Below are positions 31,806 through 40,483 of a DNA stretch of 64,000 nt, piece after piece (position 1 is the first letter of the stretch; each line of letters opens with the position of its first letter). The translations under genes were made by a program, and so were the position numbers. Where the stretch lies: assembly GCF_000235365.1 (NCBI RefSeq), contig NC_016455.1, positions 682,001 through 746,000 of the forward strand. The letters run 5' to 3'. The notes below the pieces were generated by a model. That model worked only from the letters and a program-made list of their open reading frames with translations, ran no database searches and was not told the DNA's origin. The stretch comes from Eremothecium cymbalariae DBVPG#7215 (Eukaryota > Ascomycota > Saccharomycetes > Saccharomycetales > Saccharomycetaceae).

Positions 31806-33284
31806 ATGGTGGATAACCGTCATCAAGTCATTGATTTAGTGGGTAACACACCGCTAATCGAATTATCCAAGCTACCCGCAGCTTTGAATATTAAGCCTAA
31901 AGTTTATGCGAAATTAGAATTGTATAATCCTGGTGGTTCGATCAAGGACCGTATTGCAAAGTCTATGATTGAGCATGCTGAGGCGGAGGGTATAATTAAT
32001 CCGTCTAGGACGACTTTGATTGAGCCGACTTCAGGTAATACAGGTATCGGTTTAGCATTGATTGGTGCTATTAAGGGCTACAGAACTATTATTACTTTAC
32101 CCGAAAAGATGTCTAATGAGAAGGTTTCTGTGTTGAAGGCTTTAGGTGCTGAAATTATCAGAACACCGACTGCGGCAGCATGGGATTCTCCAGAGTCTCA
32201 TATTGGAGTGGCTAAGAGATTAGAAAAAGAGATTCCAGGGGCCATAATTTTGGATCAGTATAACAATATAAGAAACCCATTGGCTCATTATAATGGTACA
32301 GGCAGGGAGATTCACGAACAATTGAACAGTTTAGGGCTATTTAATAAGTTACATGGTGTCGTTGCAGGTGCAGGGACTGGTGGTACCATTTCTGGTATCT
32401 CCCGGTATTTAAAAGAACAGAACGACAAAATCCAGATCATTGGAGCTGATCCGAAGGGTTCTATTTTAGCTCAACCTGCTTCTTTGAATGATTCTGATGT
32501 AACTGAGTACAAGGTTGAGGGTATTGGTTACGACTTTGTCCCAGAGGTTTTGGACAGATCTTTGGTTGATTATTGGTATAAGACTGAAGACAAGTCTGCC
32601 TTCAAGTACGCTCGTCAGTTGATTTCCAATGAGGGTGTATTGATTGGTGGTTCTTCTGGTTCTGCTTTCGCTGCATTAGTTCAATACACACAGGATCACC
32701 CAGAATTGACCGAGGATGATGTTCTTGTTGTAATCTTCCCAGATTCCATTAGGTCATACTTGACTAAATTTGTTGATGATGAGTGGCTGAAGACGAACAA
32801 TTTGTGGGATGATTCTATCATCGCTCCTCTTGCAAAGAATGACGTGGACGCCTTTAAGGGTGCAGTCGTTAAGGATTTGGACTTGAAACCCGTTGTTTCT
32901 GTTAACGAAACAGCTCCCATTACAGAAGTTGTCAAAATTCTCAAAGATCATGGTTTCGATCAACTTCCAGTTTTGGCAGAAAATAGTAAGAAATTGGTGG
33001 GCTTGGTTACGTTATCGCAATTATTGAAGAAATTATCTTCCGGTAAGGATGTTCGAAGCATCAAAGGGTTATTCTACGACTTCAGAAAGTTAAATAACTT
33101 TGATGAGATATCTTCTTACAATGAAAATAAATCTGGAAAGAAAAAGTTCGTCAGATTTACTGTTGAATCTACACTGTCTGAATTGAACCATTTCTTTGAA
33201 AGACACTCAGCTGCCATCATCACCCAGGGTTTGACTCCTGTACACATTGTCACCAAAGTAGATTTACTATCCTATTTGGCCTAA
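31806..33284 (+). CDS. CYS4: CYS4, cystathionine beta-synthase
   Basis: A 492-residue PLP enzyme (507 in S. cerevisiae) making cystathionine from serine and homocysteine, the first step of cysteine synthesis by transsulfuration. The PLP lysine lies in NPGGSIKDRIAKS (about residue 50), with EPTSGNTGIGLALIG and the phosphate loop GAGTGGTISGISRYL. Two C-terminal CBS motifs follow (HGFDQLPVLAENSKKLVGLV and the segment near the end). No heme-binding N-terminal extension is present, as in other yeasts. Cbf1 sites lie upstream. The S. cerevisiae order YGR155W-156W (CYS4-PTI1) is kept, with three YGL genes inserted between. Confidence 0.96.
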   Translation: MVDNRHQVIDLVGNTPLIELSKLPAALNIKPKVYAKLELYNPGGSIKDRIAKSMIEHAEAEGIINPSRTTLIEPTSGNTGIGLALIGAIKGYRTIITLPEKMSNEKVSVLKALGAEIIRTPTAAAWDSPESHIGVAKRLEKEIPGAIILDQYNNIRNPLAHYNGTGREIHEQLNSLGLFNKLHGVVAGAGTGGTISGISRYLKEQNDKIQIIGADPKGSILAQPASLNDSDVTEYKVEGIGYDFVPEVLDRSLVDYWYKTEDKSAFKYARQLISNEGVLIGGSSGSAFAALVQYTQDHPELTEDDVLVVIFPDSIRSYLTKFVDDEWLKTNNLWDDSIIAPLAKNDVDAFKGAVVKDLDLKPVVSVNETAPITEVVKILKDHGFDQLPVLAENSKKLVGLVTLSQLLKKLSSGKDVRSIKGLFYDFRKLNNFDEISSYNENKSGKKKFVRFTVESTLSELNHFFERHSAAIITQGLTPVHIVTKVDLLSYLA

Positions 33285-33499
33285 ATTGGTCAAAATTAAT
33301 TACAATTGACTTATTTCAAACAAAAAACGCTGGGTTATTTTCTCTTTGAAAAGGATTCCAATTTATATTGACATATAATATTTAAATAACATTATGATAT
33401 GAATTTTGTTACTACCTAGCTTATTCTGTCATAAGGGTTTCTATAAGATGTGTAAAATACCATAAAGTGGATAATAAAAACCAAGATAATAGAAAAAGG

Positions 33500-33931
33500 T
33501 TACTTCTTATTTAAGCCTAAAACATTCATTAATGGTGCTAACTGATCAGGCCCTAAGCTGATTCCAGATTTTTCTAATTGGGCTTTTAAATCTCGCATTG
33601 CTTCACGAACATCCTTGTCCATCATAATCTTAATCATTTGCCAAGCGGTTAGAGGTCCATTTTCACTCTCTGGGTTCATCAAACCCTTATCCTTCATAAG
33701 GGTACTAAGGTGATCAAGAGAGGAAGTTATATTAGGATGAGCCTGAATTTCGGCCATTAATTTCTGAACTTTCAAGTGTGCATCGAGATTTTCTGGTGAT
33801 TTATCCCACGAAGTTGCATAATTTTTAATGGTCACAGAAGTACCAATCTTGGTACGACGGAGAACATGAACATGGCTCGATCTTGTAATAGTTCTTGACA
33901 ATATACGTCCAAATGATGCACCTAGAATCAT
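33500..33931 (-). CDS. Small mitochondrial-type protein, probable YGL041W-A orthologue
   Basis: A 143-residue protein. The frame is open slightly further by a TTG; I use the ATG at 33931. The N-terminus MILGASFGRILSRTITRSSH is basic and free of acidic residues, a likely mitochondrial presequence. The rest is short helices, with VQKLMAEIQAHPNITSSLDH and LTAWQMIKIMMDKDVREAMR. I cannot name a domain. The position between HEM2/CYS4 and DST1 corresponds to S. cerevisiae YGL041W-A, a small mitochondrial protein of similar size, so that is my best guess. Confidence 0.6.
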   Translation of the reverse strand: MILGASFGRILSRTITRSSHVHVLRRTKIGTSVTIKNYATSWDKSPENLDAHLKVQKLMAEIQAHPNITSSLDHLSTLMKDKGLMNPESENGPLTAWQMIKIMMDKDVREAMRDLKAQLEKSGISLGPDQLAPLMNVLGLNKK

Positions 33932-34185
33932 AATATATGGCCCCAATATTGGAAAAAGTTCGTGATCTACATTGGTTTGAGACTTTTATATAAAGATAAC
34001 AATATTTTTTTTATATTTTTTTATATTTTTTCATTGAACTAGTTTGTTGAAAAGCTAAAAGGAGAATGGATCATGTTCTCAAAGAACGTTATTGTTACAT
34101 ACTACACCAACAATTAAACCCTTTTTATATATATCTCTTTAAGTACTTGCAGACATTCTTGTGTTGATTGCTATATTTAAGCACC

Positions 34186-35106
34186 TTAGGAAAACTTCCA
34201 TCTGTTACCACAGGCTTCACATGTACAAAAGGTGGTCAAAGGTTCATCGGCGGATCTGGTTTGTAACTGATAATATGACACCTTTTTCTCTTTACACTTC
34301 CCACATTGGAACCTATCAGTAACAGACCTTTCTAGTGTAGCACCCTGTGCATTAAATAAGTTCTGTTTAGCAATTTCTTCTAACTTCTTTTTCAAATGTT
34401 CTGGAGCCAATTCTTTCGGATCACAATTGACTAGATAGTCTGGCGATATATCTCCATTTGTAATCTTATGTTTTAAATCTGGATTGTTTTTCGAGATTAC
34501 GTTAGAGTAAATGACGCGGTACTTATCTTTATAACCCTTATCATTCTCAGCTGGAATTTTTAGCTTATACATATGTTTCTCAATGTCGATAGCGATAGCT
34601 AGTATAGATTGTGGAGGGTGCTCACTTTGTTTGGCCAATGCATCGTAAAATGCCTTGATAACCATGTCACGTAATTTATCATTATAAATCGTCGTATTCA
34701 CGCCATCATTCTTTGCATTTCGAGGCCCCTTAGCATGATATTTTTCTTGTATTTTTGGTTCGTTTGCATTATCACAAACTACTGCTATTGTGTGGCTATT
34801 ACCAGAAGTGCTTGAAGAACCTGACGATGCGGACCCTGATTGCGCTACCGTTGCGGCTCTTTTCTTCTTTTCTTTTGAAATGGCATCCTTCCATGCTGAG
34901 ATCATCTTCTTGACCAACTTGGATATTTCCTCATTAGCTGACTTCTTAAACTGGTTTACAATTACACCAACCTTGGTTTCTCGCAACAACTTCTCAGTGG
35001 CCACCAGCTCTTTATCTAGAATCTTTAGAATTTGTAGAACAGTATCTTCATTACTTTTATTCTTTTCCAAGTTTTTGACATGAGTGATTACTTCTCTAAG
35101 GTCCAT
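34186..35106 (-). CDS. DST1: DST1, transcription elongation factor TFIIS
   Basis: A 306-residue protein (309 in S. cerevisiae). The frame extends upstream by a non-ATG codon, but the family start MDLREVITHVKNLEKNKSN is at 35106. Domain I (TFIIS N-terminal bundle, ~1-80) includes ISKLVKKMISAWKDAI. Domain II (~130-240) has IYSNVISKNNPDLKHKI. The C-terminal zinc ribbon CGKCKEKKVSYYQLQTRSAD ends in ...CTCEACGNRWKF with all four cysteines and the catalytic RSADE acidic pair. It rescues backtracked RNA polymerase II by stimulating transcript cleavage. It is divergent from RNA15, the YGL043W-YGL044C arrangement. Confidence 0.97.
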   Translation of the reverse strand: MDLREVITHVKNLEKNKSNEDTVLQILKILDKELVATEKLLRETKVGVIVNQFKKSANEEISKLVKKMISAWKDAISKEKKKRAATVAQSGSASSGSSSTSGNSHTIAVVCDNANEPKIQEKYHAKGPRNAKNDGVNTTIYNDKLRDMVIKAFYDALAKQSEHPPQSILAIAIDIEKHMYKLKIPAENDKGYKDKYRVIYSNVISKNNPDLKHKITNGDISPDYLVNCDPKELAPEHLKKKLEEIAKQNLFNAQGATLERSVTDRFQCGKCKEKKVSYYQLQTRSADEPLTTFCTCEACGNRWKFS

Positions 35107-35320
35107 GCTGGATTGCACCGCACTTTGTTGTAGTAATGGGACCTTAGATGGAGGGTTCGATTTGTAGTTTTGAGATGGCTTTGGAAGTTTTTTCACAATC
35201 TGTATGCTTACAAGCAAAAAGGCCTATCTTTCCTTCAAAAATCTTCACATCGCTGAACCGGCTAAAGTATCGTTTATTCTGGCTGCGTTTTAAGAGTTAT
35301 AAGCAGCAAGATCGTCTAAT

Positions 35321-36130
35321 ATGAACAAAAGTGCCAACGGGAGGCCATCCAGGACGGTCTACTTAGGTTCCATACCTTACGACCAGACGGAACAACAGAT
35401 CCTCGATCTATGCAGCAATGTCGGGCCCGTTACAGGGTTAAAGATGATGTTCGATCCACAGACGGGCAAGTCCAAAGGCTATGCATTCATCGAATTCAAG
35501 GACCTTGCGACTAGTTCTTCAGCTGTTCGCAACCTCAATGGTTACTCGCTGGGCAATAGAACCTTAAAATGTGGTTACACAACTGGCGGGGGCATCTCCG
35601 AAGAATATTCGTTAAGCAATAGAGGTGAATTAATACAGCCAGGAGGTGGCTCCGCGATATCGCAGCAAGAGGAACTGGTCTACCCAAATCTTCCAGAAGG
35701 TGTTGATGTGAATATCAACATGACCACCCCTGCTATGATAATTTCTAGCGAACTCGCAAAACTTACTAAAGATGAGCAGTTCAATCTTTTAAAAAAACTG
35801 CAAGAAATGTCGCGCAACGATCGAGAATCCTTCGTAATCCTCCTCAAACAATGCCCACAGCTCAGTTTCGTCGTAGCTGAACTGTTGCTTACAAACGGAA
35901 TCAGTCAGATCGACGAACTGACCCAGCTTGCCGTTGACCAAGGTAACGGAAACACAAATTCCAAAGATAGCACTCCTGTTTCGGGGGAGGATGACTTCCA
36001 AAAGCTAGAACTTTTGAAACAGGTTCTACAACTGACAGATGCTGAAATAGCCACTCTTCCAGAGGATGAGAAGATGTCTTTGTGGGACTTAAAACAAAGA
36101 GCCATGAAGGGCGAGTTCGGTCCTCTGTAA
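35321..36130 (+). CDS. RNA15: RNA15, cleavage factor IA subunit (CstF-64)
   Basis: A 269-residue protein (296 in S. cerevisiae). The N-terminal RRM (about residues 12-90) has RNP2 VYLGSI and RNP1 KGYAFIEF. The central hinge that binds Rna14 starts near VDVNINMTTPAMIISSELAK. The C-terminal helical domain has LLKQVLQLTDAEIATLPEDE and binds Pcf11. The N/Q-rich linker of S. cerevisiae is much shorter here. It recognises A/U-rich signals for mRNA 3'-end cleavage. Its paralogue PTI1 is the next gene on the same strand, 360 bp away. Confidence 0.96.
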   Translation: MNKSANGRPSRTVYLGSIPYDQTEQQILDLCSNVGPVTGLKMMFDPQTGKSKGYAFIEFKDLATSSSAVRNLNGYSLGNRTLKCGYTTGGGISEEYSLSNRGELIQPGGGSAISQQEELVYPNLPEGVDVNINMTTPAMIISSELAKLTKDEQFNLLKKLQEMSRNDRESFVILLKQCPQLSFVVAELLLTNGISQIDELTQLAVDQGNGNTNSKDSTPVSGEDDFQKLELLKQVLQLTDAEIATLPEDEKMSLWDLKQRAMKGEFGPL

Positions 36131-36490
36131 TCATTACCCACGCAAGCACGCAAAAACGAAACCACACTTAGAAACTCTGAATCAATGACCCATGATCAAT
36201 TGTAATTAGTATGCACGAATAAAACGCTACCCAACCCCATAGAACCCCCCATTATATATATAATAAATGGTCTTTTGACTCATATAGCACTACGTATGTA
36301 GCGACATCTGCTCTGTCGAGATTCCTCACCGAAAATCTTAGACACACCGTTTTGGTTCAATGTTTGAAGAATGAGTGTAAATACAATGTTTATCATTATA
36401 ACAAACAAGCTCAGTTATAAGAGCGACTTGGGAAGGAGAGTAATAATCAGGGAAGTTAGGTAGAGTATAATAATTAAAAAGGTTAGGAAA

Positions 36491-37600
36491 ATGCCGGATC
36501 CAAGAACGAGAAAGTCCAGACATGAACTAACGCCAGATAACCTTTCGTCATCTATCCTAATTTCAAATTTACCTAGTTCATGGATAGAGTCTACAGTGAC
36601 ATCAGTAATTGCAGGCTCAGGACCTATAGTTAAAGTATCGGATAAGAAAGATCCTCGTAATGGCAGATTAATTGGTATTGTAATAGATTATTTAACTAGT
36701 AAAGATTGTAAGCGTGCTGTTGAAATTATAAAAAAGATTAAAAACTTTGCTTGCAAGATTGAGAGGATTATTCCTTTAAACTGGTCTTCCAGAGCTGATG
36801 TAAGCGATAAAGACGTACTGGATTTGAAGAGGGATAATTATCCGTGGGATGATAACTTGGAATTACCGTTTGAGCTTGTTTCGGAGGTTCCAATTCCAAG
36901 GAAGCCTGTGTTGAAACCGGCGGCAAGTAGCATAAACGCTGGGAATGGGCAGTCGCCATTTCCGGAGATTCTTAGCAAGGCGTCACAGCATTTGCCTGCG
37001 CTACAACCAGATTCTCTGGTTGCTACAGATCCCATATCGGCGAATTTGTCTAATATTCCTCCCTTACAGCTGTTGGAAATGATTTCGAATCTGAAGATGC
37101 TTTCCAATCAGGATTCGTCCAAGAGGGTTCTTTTAGAACAATTTTTAAGAGATAATAGTATGGTAAGAATTGCAGTTTCACAAGCTCTCTTGGAAATGGG
37201 CTTCATTAACTACGAGGTGGTGACTAAGGTAATCTCTGAACACCAACCGCAGCCTGCGCAAAACACCCCAAGACAGTCTACAACCCCAATAAACTTTATG
37301 CAACCACAAATAATACCTCATATGCCTGCAATTTTAAACATGATGCATCCACAGATGATGGGCACCCCTCATCAACCTACACAGCAAGCTGGAAATCAAT
37401 TTATGATAGGCCAAACTCCCACGCCGATTTCCCAACCAGCACAACCTCTGAGAATAAATGAACCCAAGTTGGTAATATTACCGAGGGCTAAGCAAGATAT
37501 GATTAGACAAGTTATAAATTTGCCGCAGGAACAAGTTCGGTTATTACCTCCAGACCAAGTTAGTGTCATCGAGAGTCTGAGAAAAGAATATTTGATATAG
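36491..37600 (+). CDS. PTI1: PTI1, cleavage and polyadenylation factor subunit (Rna15 paralogue)
   Basis: A 369-residue protein (425 in S. cerevisiae). A diverged N-terminal RRM (SSILISNLPSSWIESTVTSV, about residues 20-100) lacks strong RNP1 aromatics. The hinge region (IPPLQLLEMISNLKMLSNQD) and a Q/P/M-rich linker follow. The CstF-64-type C-terminal domain ends VINLPQEQVRLLPPDQVSVI. It is part of the APT/CPF complex and acts in snoRNA and mRNA 3'-end processing. It follows CYS4 in S. cerevisiae (YGR156W). Confidence 0.88.
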   Translation: MPDPRTRKSRHELTPDNLSSSILISNLPSSWIESTVTSVIAGSGPIVKVSDKKDPRNGRLIGIVIDYLTSKDCKRAVEIIKKIKNFACKIERIIPLNWSSRADVSDKDVLDLKRDNYPWDDNLELPFELVSEVPIPRKPVLKPAASSINAGNGQSPFPEILSKASQHLPALQPDSLVATDPISANLSNIPPLQLLEMISNLKMLSNQDSSKRVLLEQFLRDNSMVRIAVSQALLEMGFINYEVVTKVISEHQPQPAQNTPRQSTTPINFMQPQIIPHMPAILNMMHPQMMGTPHQPTQQAGNQFMIGQTPTPISQPAQPLRINEPKLVILPRAKQDMIRQVINLPQEQVRLLPPDQVSVIESLRKEYLI

Positions 37601-37825
37601 CGTTTTTGGTACATACCACCACTTAAGAAAGGCACGAGATGTAAAAAAAGACTGTATAAACTATAACAATCTAATCATGTAGTTTGTTACTCTTATTGCA
37701 GAGTCGTTGAACTTAAGAGATATAACAAGCCACTTTTTCTCCCCGTGGCCCTTCATTCTCCAGTTCGTTGATTTTAGTTTAAGGTAACCAAAAGAACGCC
37801 CTTTTAACCAACGTTAAAAAGAGCA

Positions 37826-37939
37826 TGGTTGCAAAGAGATTCGAACTCTTGCATCTTACGATACCTGAGTGTCCAGCTCCCTGCGGGGCTGTAAGCATAC
37901 ACTTGAATCAGGCGCCTTAGACCGCTCGGCCACACAACC
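37826..37939 (-). tRNA. tL(CAA): tRNA-Leu(CAA) with 32-nt intron, copy 2
   Basis: Base-for-base identical to the copy at 27133-27246, intron included, but on the opposite strand. Ten further bases 3' of the gene (TGCTCTTTTT, with the Pol III terminator) are also shared; the flanks differ beyond that. It forms the right border of the HEM2-PTI1 block. Confidence 0.96.
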
Positions 37940-38236
37940 AATTTACAGTTCGACTAGCACTACTTTAGCCCATAATTAATAACGGTTCCATGTCATGAAC
38001 TCACAAGAGCACCCAGAGTGAGTAAGCCTGACGGTTAACCTCACCTCAGGTCTAAAATTATAGATAGCTAACTTGGTTTTAAACCAATATCTCTACCAAT
38101 TAACGCCCACTATACAGTGTTGCCTCCTCATTGTAACGTGGTACTTTTTGTTCTGAAACTAAAAATATATAATTATGGCCCTTTAAAGAGATTATATGTT
38201 TAATAAAGTAGAACTCAGAATACATCTACAAAAACG

Positions 38237-39089
38237 ATGAAGACCACTTTTGAGACTGTATATTTATCCAATGCTGATGAGTCAATGGTTTCTAAGTGGG
38301 ATTGCGAGATTGAGCTCTCTGGGCAGAATATATCTTCTTTAGATCTAACAAATAACGTATTTGTTTTACCGCCGTTGAATTGCCCTTTAGAAGTATGTTA
38401 TTTCGAAAAGAATACCTTCCAATATATAGTTGGTTTTAATGCAAAGTGAAAGACATAACTAACTAGATGGAGTTTTTTAGATAATTATTAGAATTGGCTT
38501 AGAGAACGACGACCTAGTACCAAACAAGCAAGACTTTATCCCATTTCCTAACGAGGAGTTTTGGACTACAGACTTAAATTATGCTATGACACATAAAACC
38601 AACAGTAATAAAGAAATGGAATTATCTTTAAAATGCAACCAGTTTACCACGATGAAGGCGGACAAGTTATTCTACAAACCGATATCTTTACACCTAACAA
38701 AAGAGTATAAAGTGCTGGTGTTATCAAAACTGACAATAAACGGGGAGTTTTATAGCCTGGGTAGCCTAGATAATTCTACAGTACAGGACCATTTGAATGA
38801 ATACTTCATTTCATTGATTATTTCGCAACTCGAGTTTCAATTTCCCCTTGTGTTTTCCAGGAATAGCAGGAGGAAGTTCCTTAACCACGAACAAACCATG
38901 GGCGCCGTATCTTGCAGTTTGGCTGGAAACAACTCTCTAATATCAAATATATCTGAAATGATAGCTCATGATCTGACAAGTTCTTTTGTTTTCGAAGTGT
39001 TGGAAATATGTGCTAATTCAAGTAGAAAAGCCAAGTATAAGAAACTGGGTATATCTAAACTTGCCCATAAGCCGTTCAAGCGTTTTTGA
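38237..39089 (+). CDS. REC102: REC102, meiotic double-strand-break protein (two exons)
   Basis: Exon 1 is 38237-38392 and exon 2 is 38481-39089; joined in phase 0 they give 254 residues (264 in S. cerevisiae). Exon 1 ends ...VLPPLNCPLE; exon 2 starts IIIRIGLENDD and passes through EEFWTTD to LNEYFISLIISQLEFQFPLV, clearly the conserved Rec102 block. Without splicing the first frame stops after 70 codons and the second lacks its N-terminus. Rec102 works with Rec104 and Spo11 to form meiotic double-strand breaks and resembles the topoisomerase VIB transducer. The S. cerevisiae gene YLR329W also has one intron near its 5' end. Confidence 0.9.
38393..38480 (+). other. REC102: Intron of REC102 (88 nt)
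   Basis: The 5' splice site GTATGT at 38393 is a perfect yeast consensus. The branch-site-like TAACTAAC ends at 38463, and a T-rich stretch then leads to AG at 38479-38480. The branch motif differs from TACTAAC by one base. Removal joins two frames that align with Rec102. Confidence 0.88.
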
Positions 39090-39648
39090 ATTTATACCTG
39101 AGCGTCTTAAGCTGTTCTAACTCTTTATCCATTGACAACATCCATCCCTTCACTATAACGCTGATTAAAAAGAGCACATGAGGTAAGTGGAGCATTATCC
39201 CAACCTTGAATGATTCTGCAGAATTCGAAGCTAACCATGATGTCATGACCAATATAACAATATTAATGATATTGATTGTCCGATTACTTATCTTGAAAAG
39301 AACCCCCCACCTAAGGAATATATGCGTTATCATGGAATATCTTAAGTTAATAAACGAACATGCAATAGATTGAACTGAAACCAGCAGTACCCTTTGATAC
39401 TTTTCTGGTAGTCGGCTACGTTTAGCACCGGTTGCTAAGAATAAGGTCATCCCACAACATACCAAATAAAAAATTCCGAGGTAAGTAAAATACCTTTCAT
39501 TCTTAGCAATATTCCGCATTTCAAAACTCTTTATCAACTCATCCTGCTCATCTATATCTAAGGGAAAGAATTCGGCCCCATCTTCGTGTTCCATCTCACC
39601 ACGAGTATAACTTAAGACCTGCTGGTTGAATTTCCGTAACCTTGACAT
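39076..39648 (-). CDS. Membrane protein of unknown function, YGR016W family
   Basis: A 190-residue protein, the same length as S. cerevisiae YGR016W. It has four to five hydrophobic segments: YFTYLGIFYLVCCGMTLFLA, VLLVSVQSIACSFINL, INIVILVMTSWLA and LPHVLFLISVIVKGWML. A soluble acidic N-terminus of about 50 residues precedes them. The minus-strand order NMA2, MCY1, SNU71, MSB2 and then this gene copies YGR010W-012W-013W-014W-016W, which is the main reason for the name. Function unknown. Its 3' end overlaps the end of REC102 by 14 bp. Confidence 0.75.
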   Translation of the reverse strand: MSRLRKFNQQVLSYTRGEMEHEDGAEFFPLDIDEQDELIKSFEMRNIAKNERYFTYLGIFYLVCCGMTLFLATGAKRSRLPEKYQRVLLVSVQSIACSFINLRYSMITHIFLRWGVLFKISNRTINIINIVILVMTSWLASNSAESFKVGIMLHLPHVLFLISVIVKGWMLSMDKELEQLKTLRYKFKNA

Positions 39649-40483
39649 CTTGCTGCTACCCTATTTTGTTATTTGTTATCTCCAACAAGTGGGATACTTT
39701 GCAACTTAAATGCTATATAAATTTGGTCTGTAGGCCAACCAACTACTGTTGCACGCCATGGCTCTCTTTTCGCGCCATGCAACCTTTATTTCTTCCGGAT
39801 GTTAGCGTTATTTATCATAACGTCTGATTATATTTAAAGAACTTTATACTTTACAGAAAAAGGCTTTGCAGTTAAATTCGCATCATGAAAAGCAGGAAAA
39901 TAGAGGAGCTAATGTTATTCTAAACTTCTCCGTTTAGGTAAATTCTATAATCTTAAAGCTTGATACATGTAATACGTTTTACTCTATTTTTGATCAAAAA
40001 CGCGCATTAAATAATACATATATAATATTTATGAGATAACCTAGCCGCACCCATTCACTTCAGGCACAGTTCAGATGTTAGGTTGACAAATCAAAGTCGA
40101 ATTCTATGCAAGTTTTCGAAATTAAGAATAGGTGTGATTCAACACTGTCAAATAAATACACCACTGACATATTTGATATACAAATGGTGGACAAGGGTAT
40201 ACATCAATAATATAAAAATAACAATACAACGACTGTGAGCAGTGAATGTAGGAAATACAAATATGAGCATCACAGCGACCTGAGATTCCCAAGAAAATAT
40301 CAGCATGTATACGAAGAATATATGCTATCACGATCGTATTAACTTCCAATTTAGAATTAAAAGGAAAGCTGAAAATAGGAACAGAAATAAAACACAACTA
40401 TGACGGCAAAGAAATCGTTAGCAGGTGTTACAATAACTTTAGATGGGTAGTCGTCGCATACTATAAGATGATGGCCTTAAGGT
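39649..40483. other. Spacer YGR016W/MSB2
   Basis: An 835-bp AT-rich region between two minus-strand genes: the promoter of the YGR016W-like gene and the MSB2 3' end. A 91-codon minus-strand frame has no recognisable feature. Nothing else was seen. Confidence 0.5.

Noticed and set aside
38041..38120. tRNA-like sequence on the minus strand (TTAATTGGTAGAG with a TTGG-TTTAAAA-CCAA arm)
   Set aside because: A D-arm-like and an anticodon-arm-like piece are visible, but no B-box (GGTTCGANNCC) and no pairing acceptor stem. At most a decayed tRNA; not listed.
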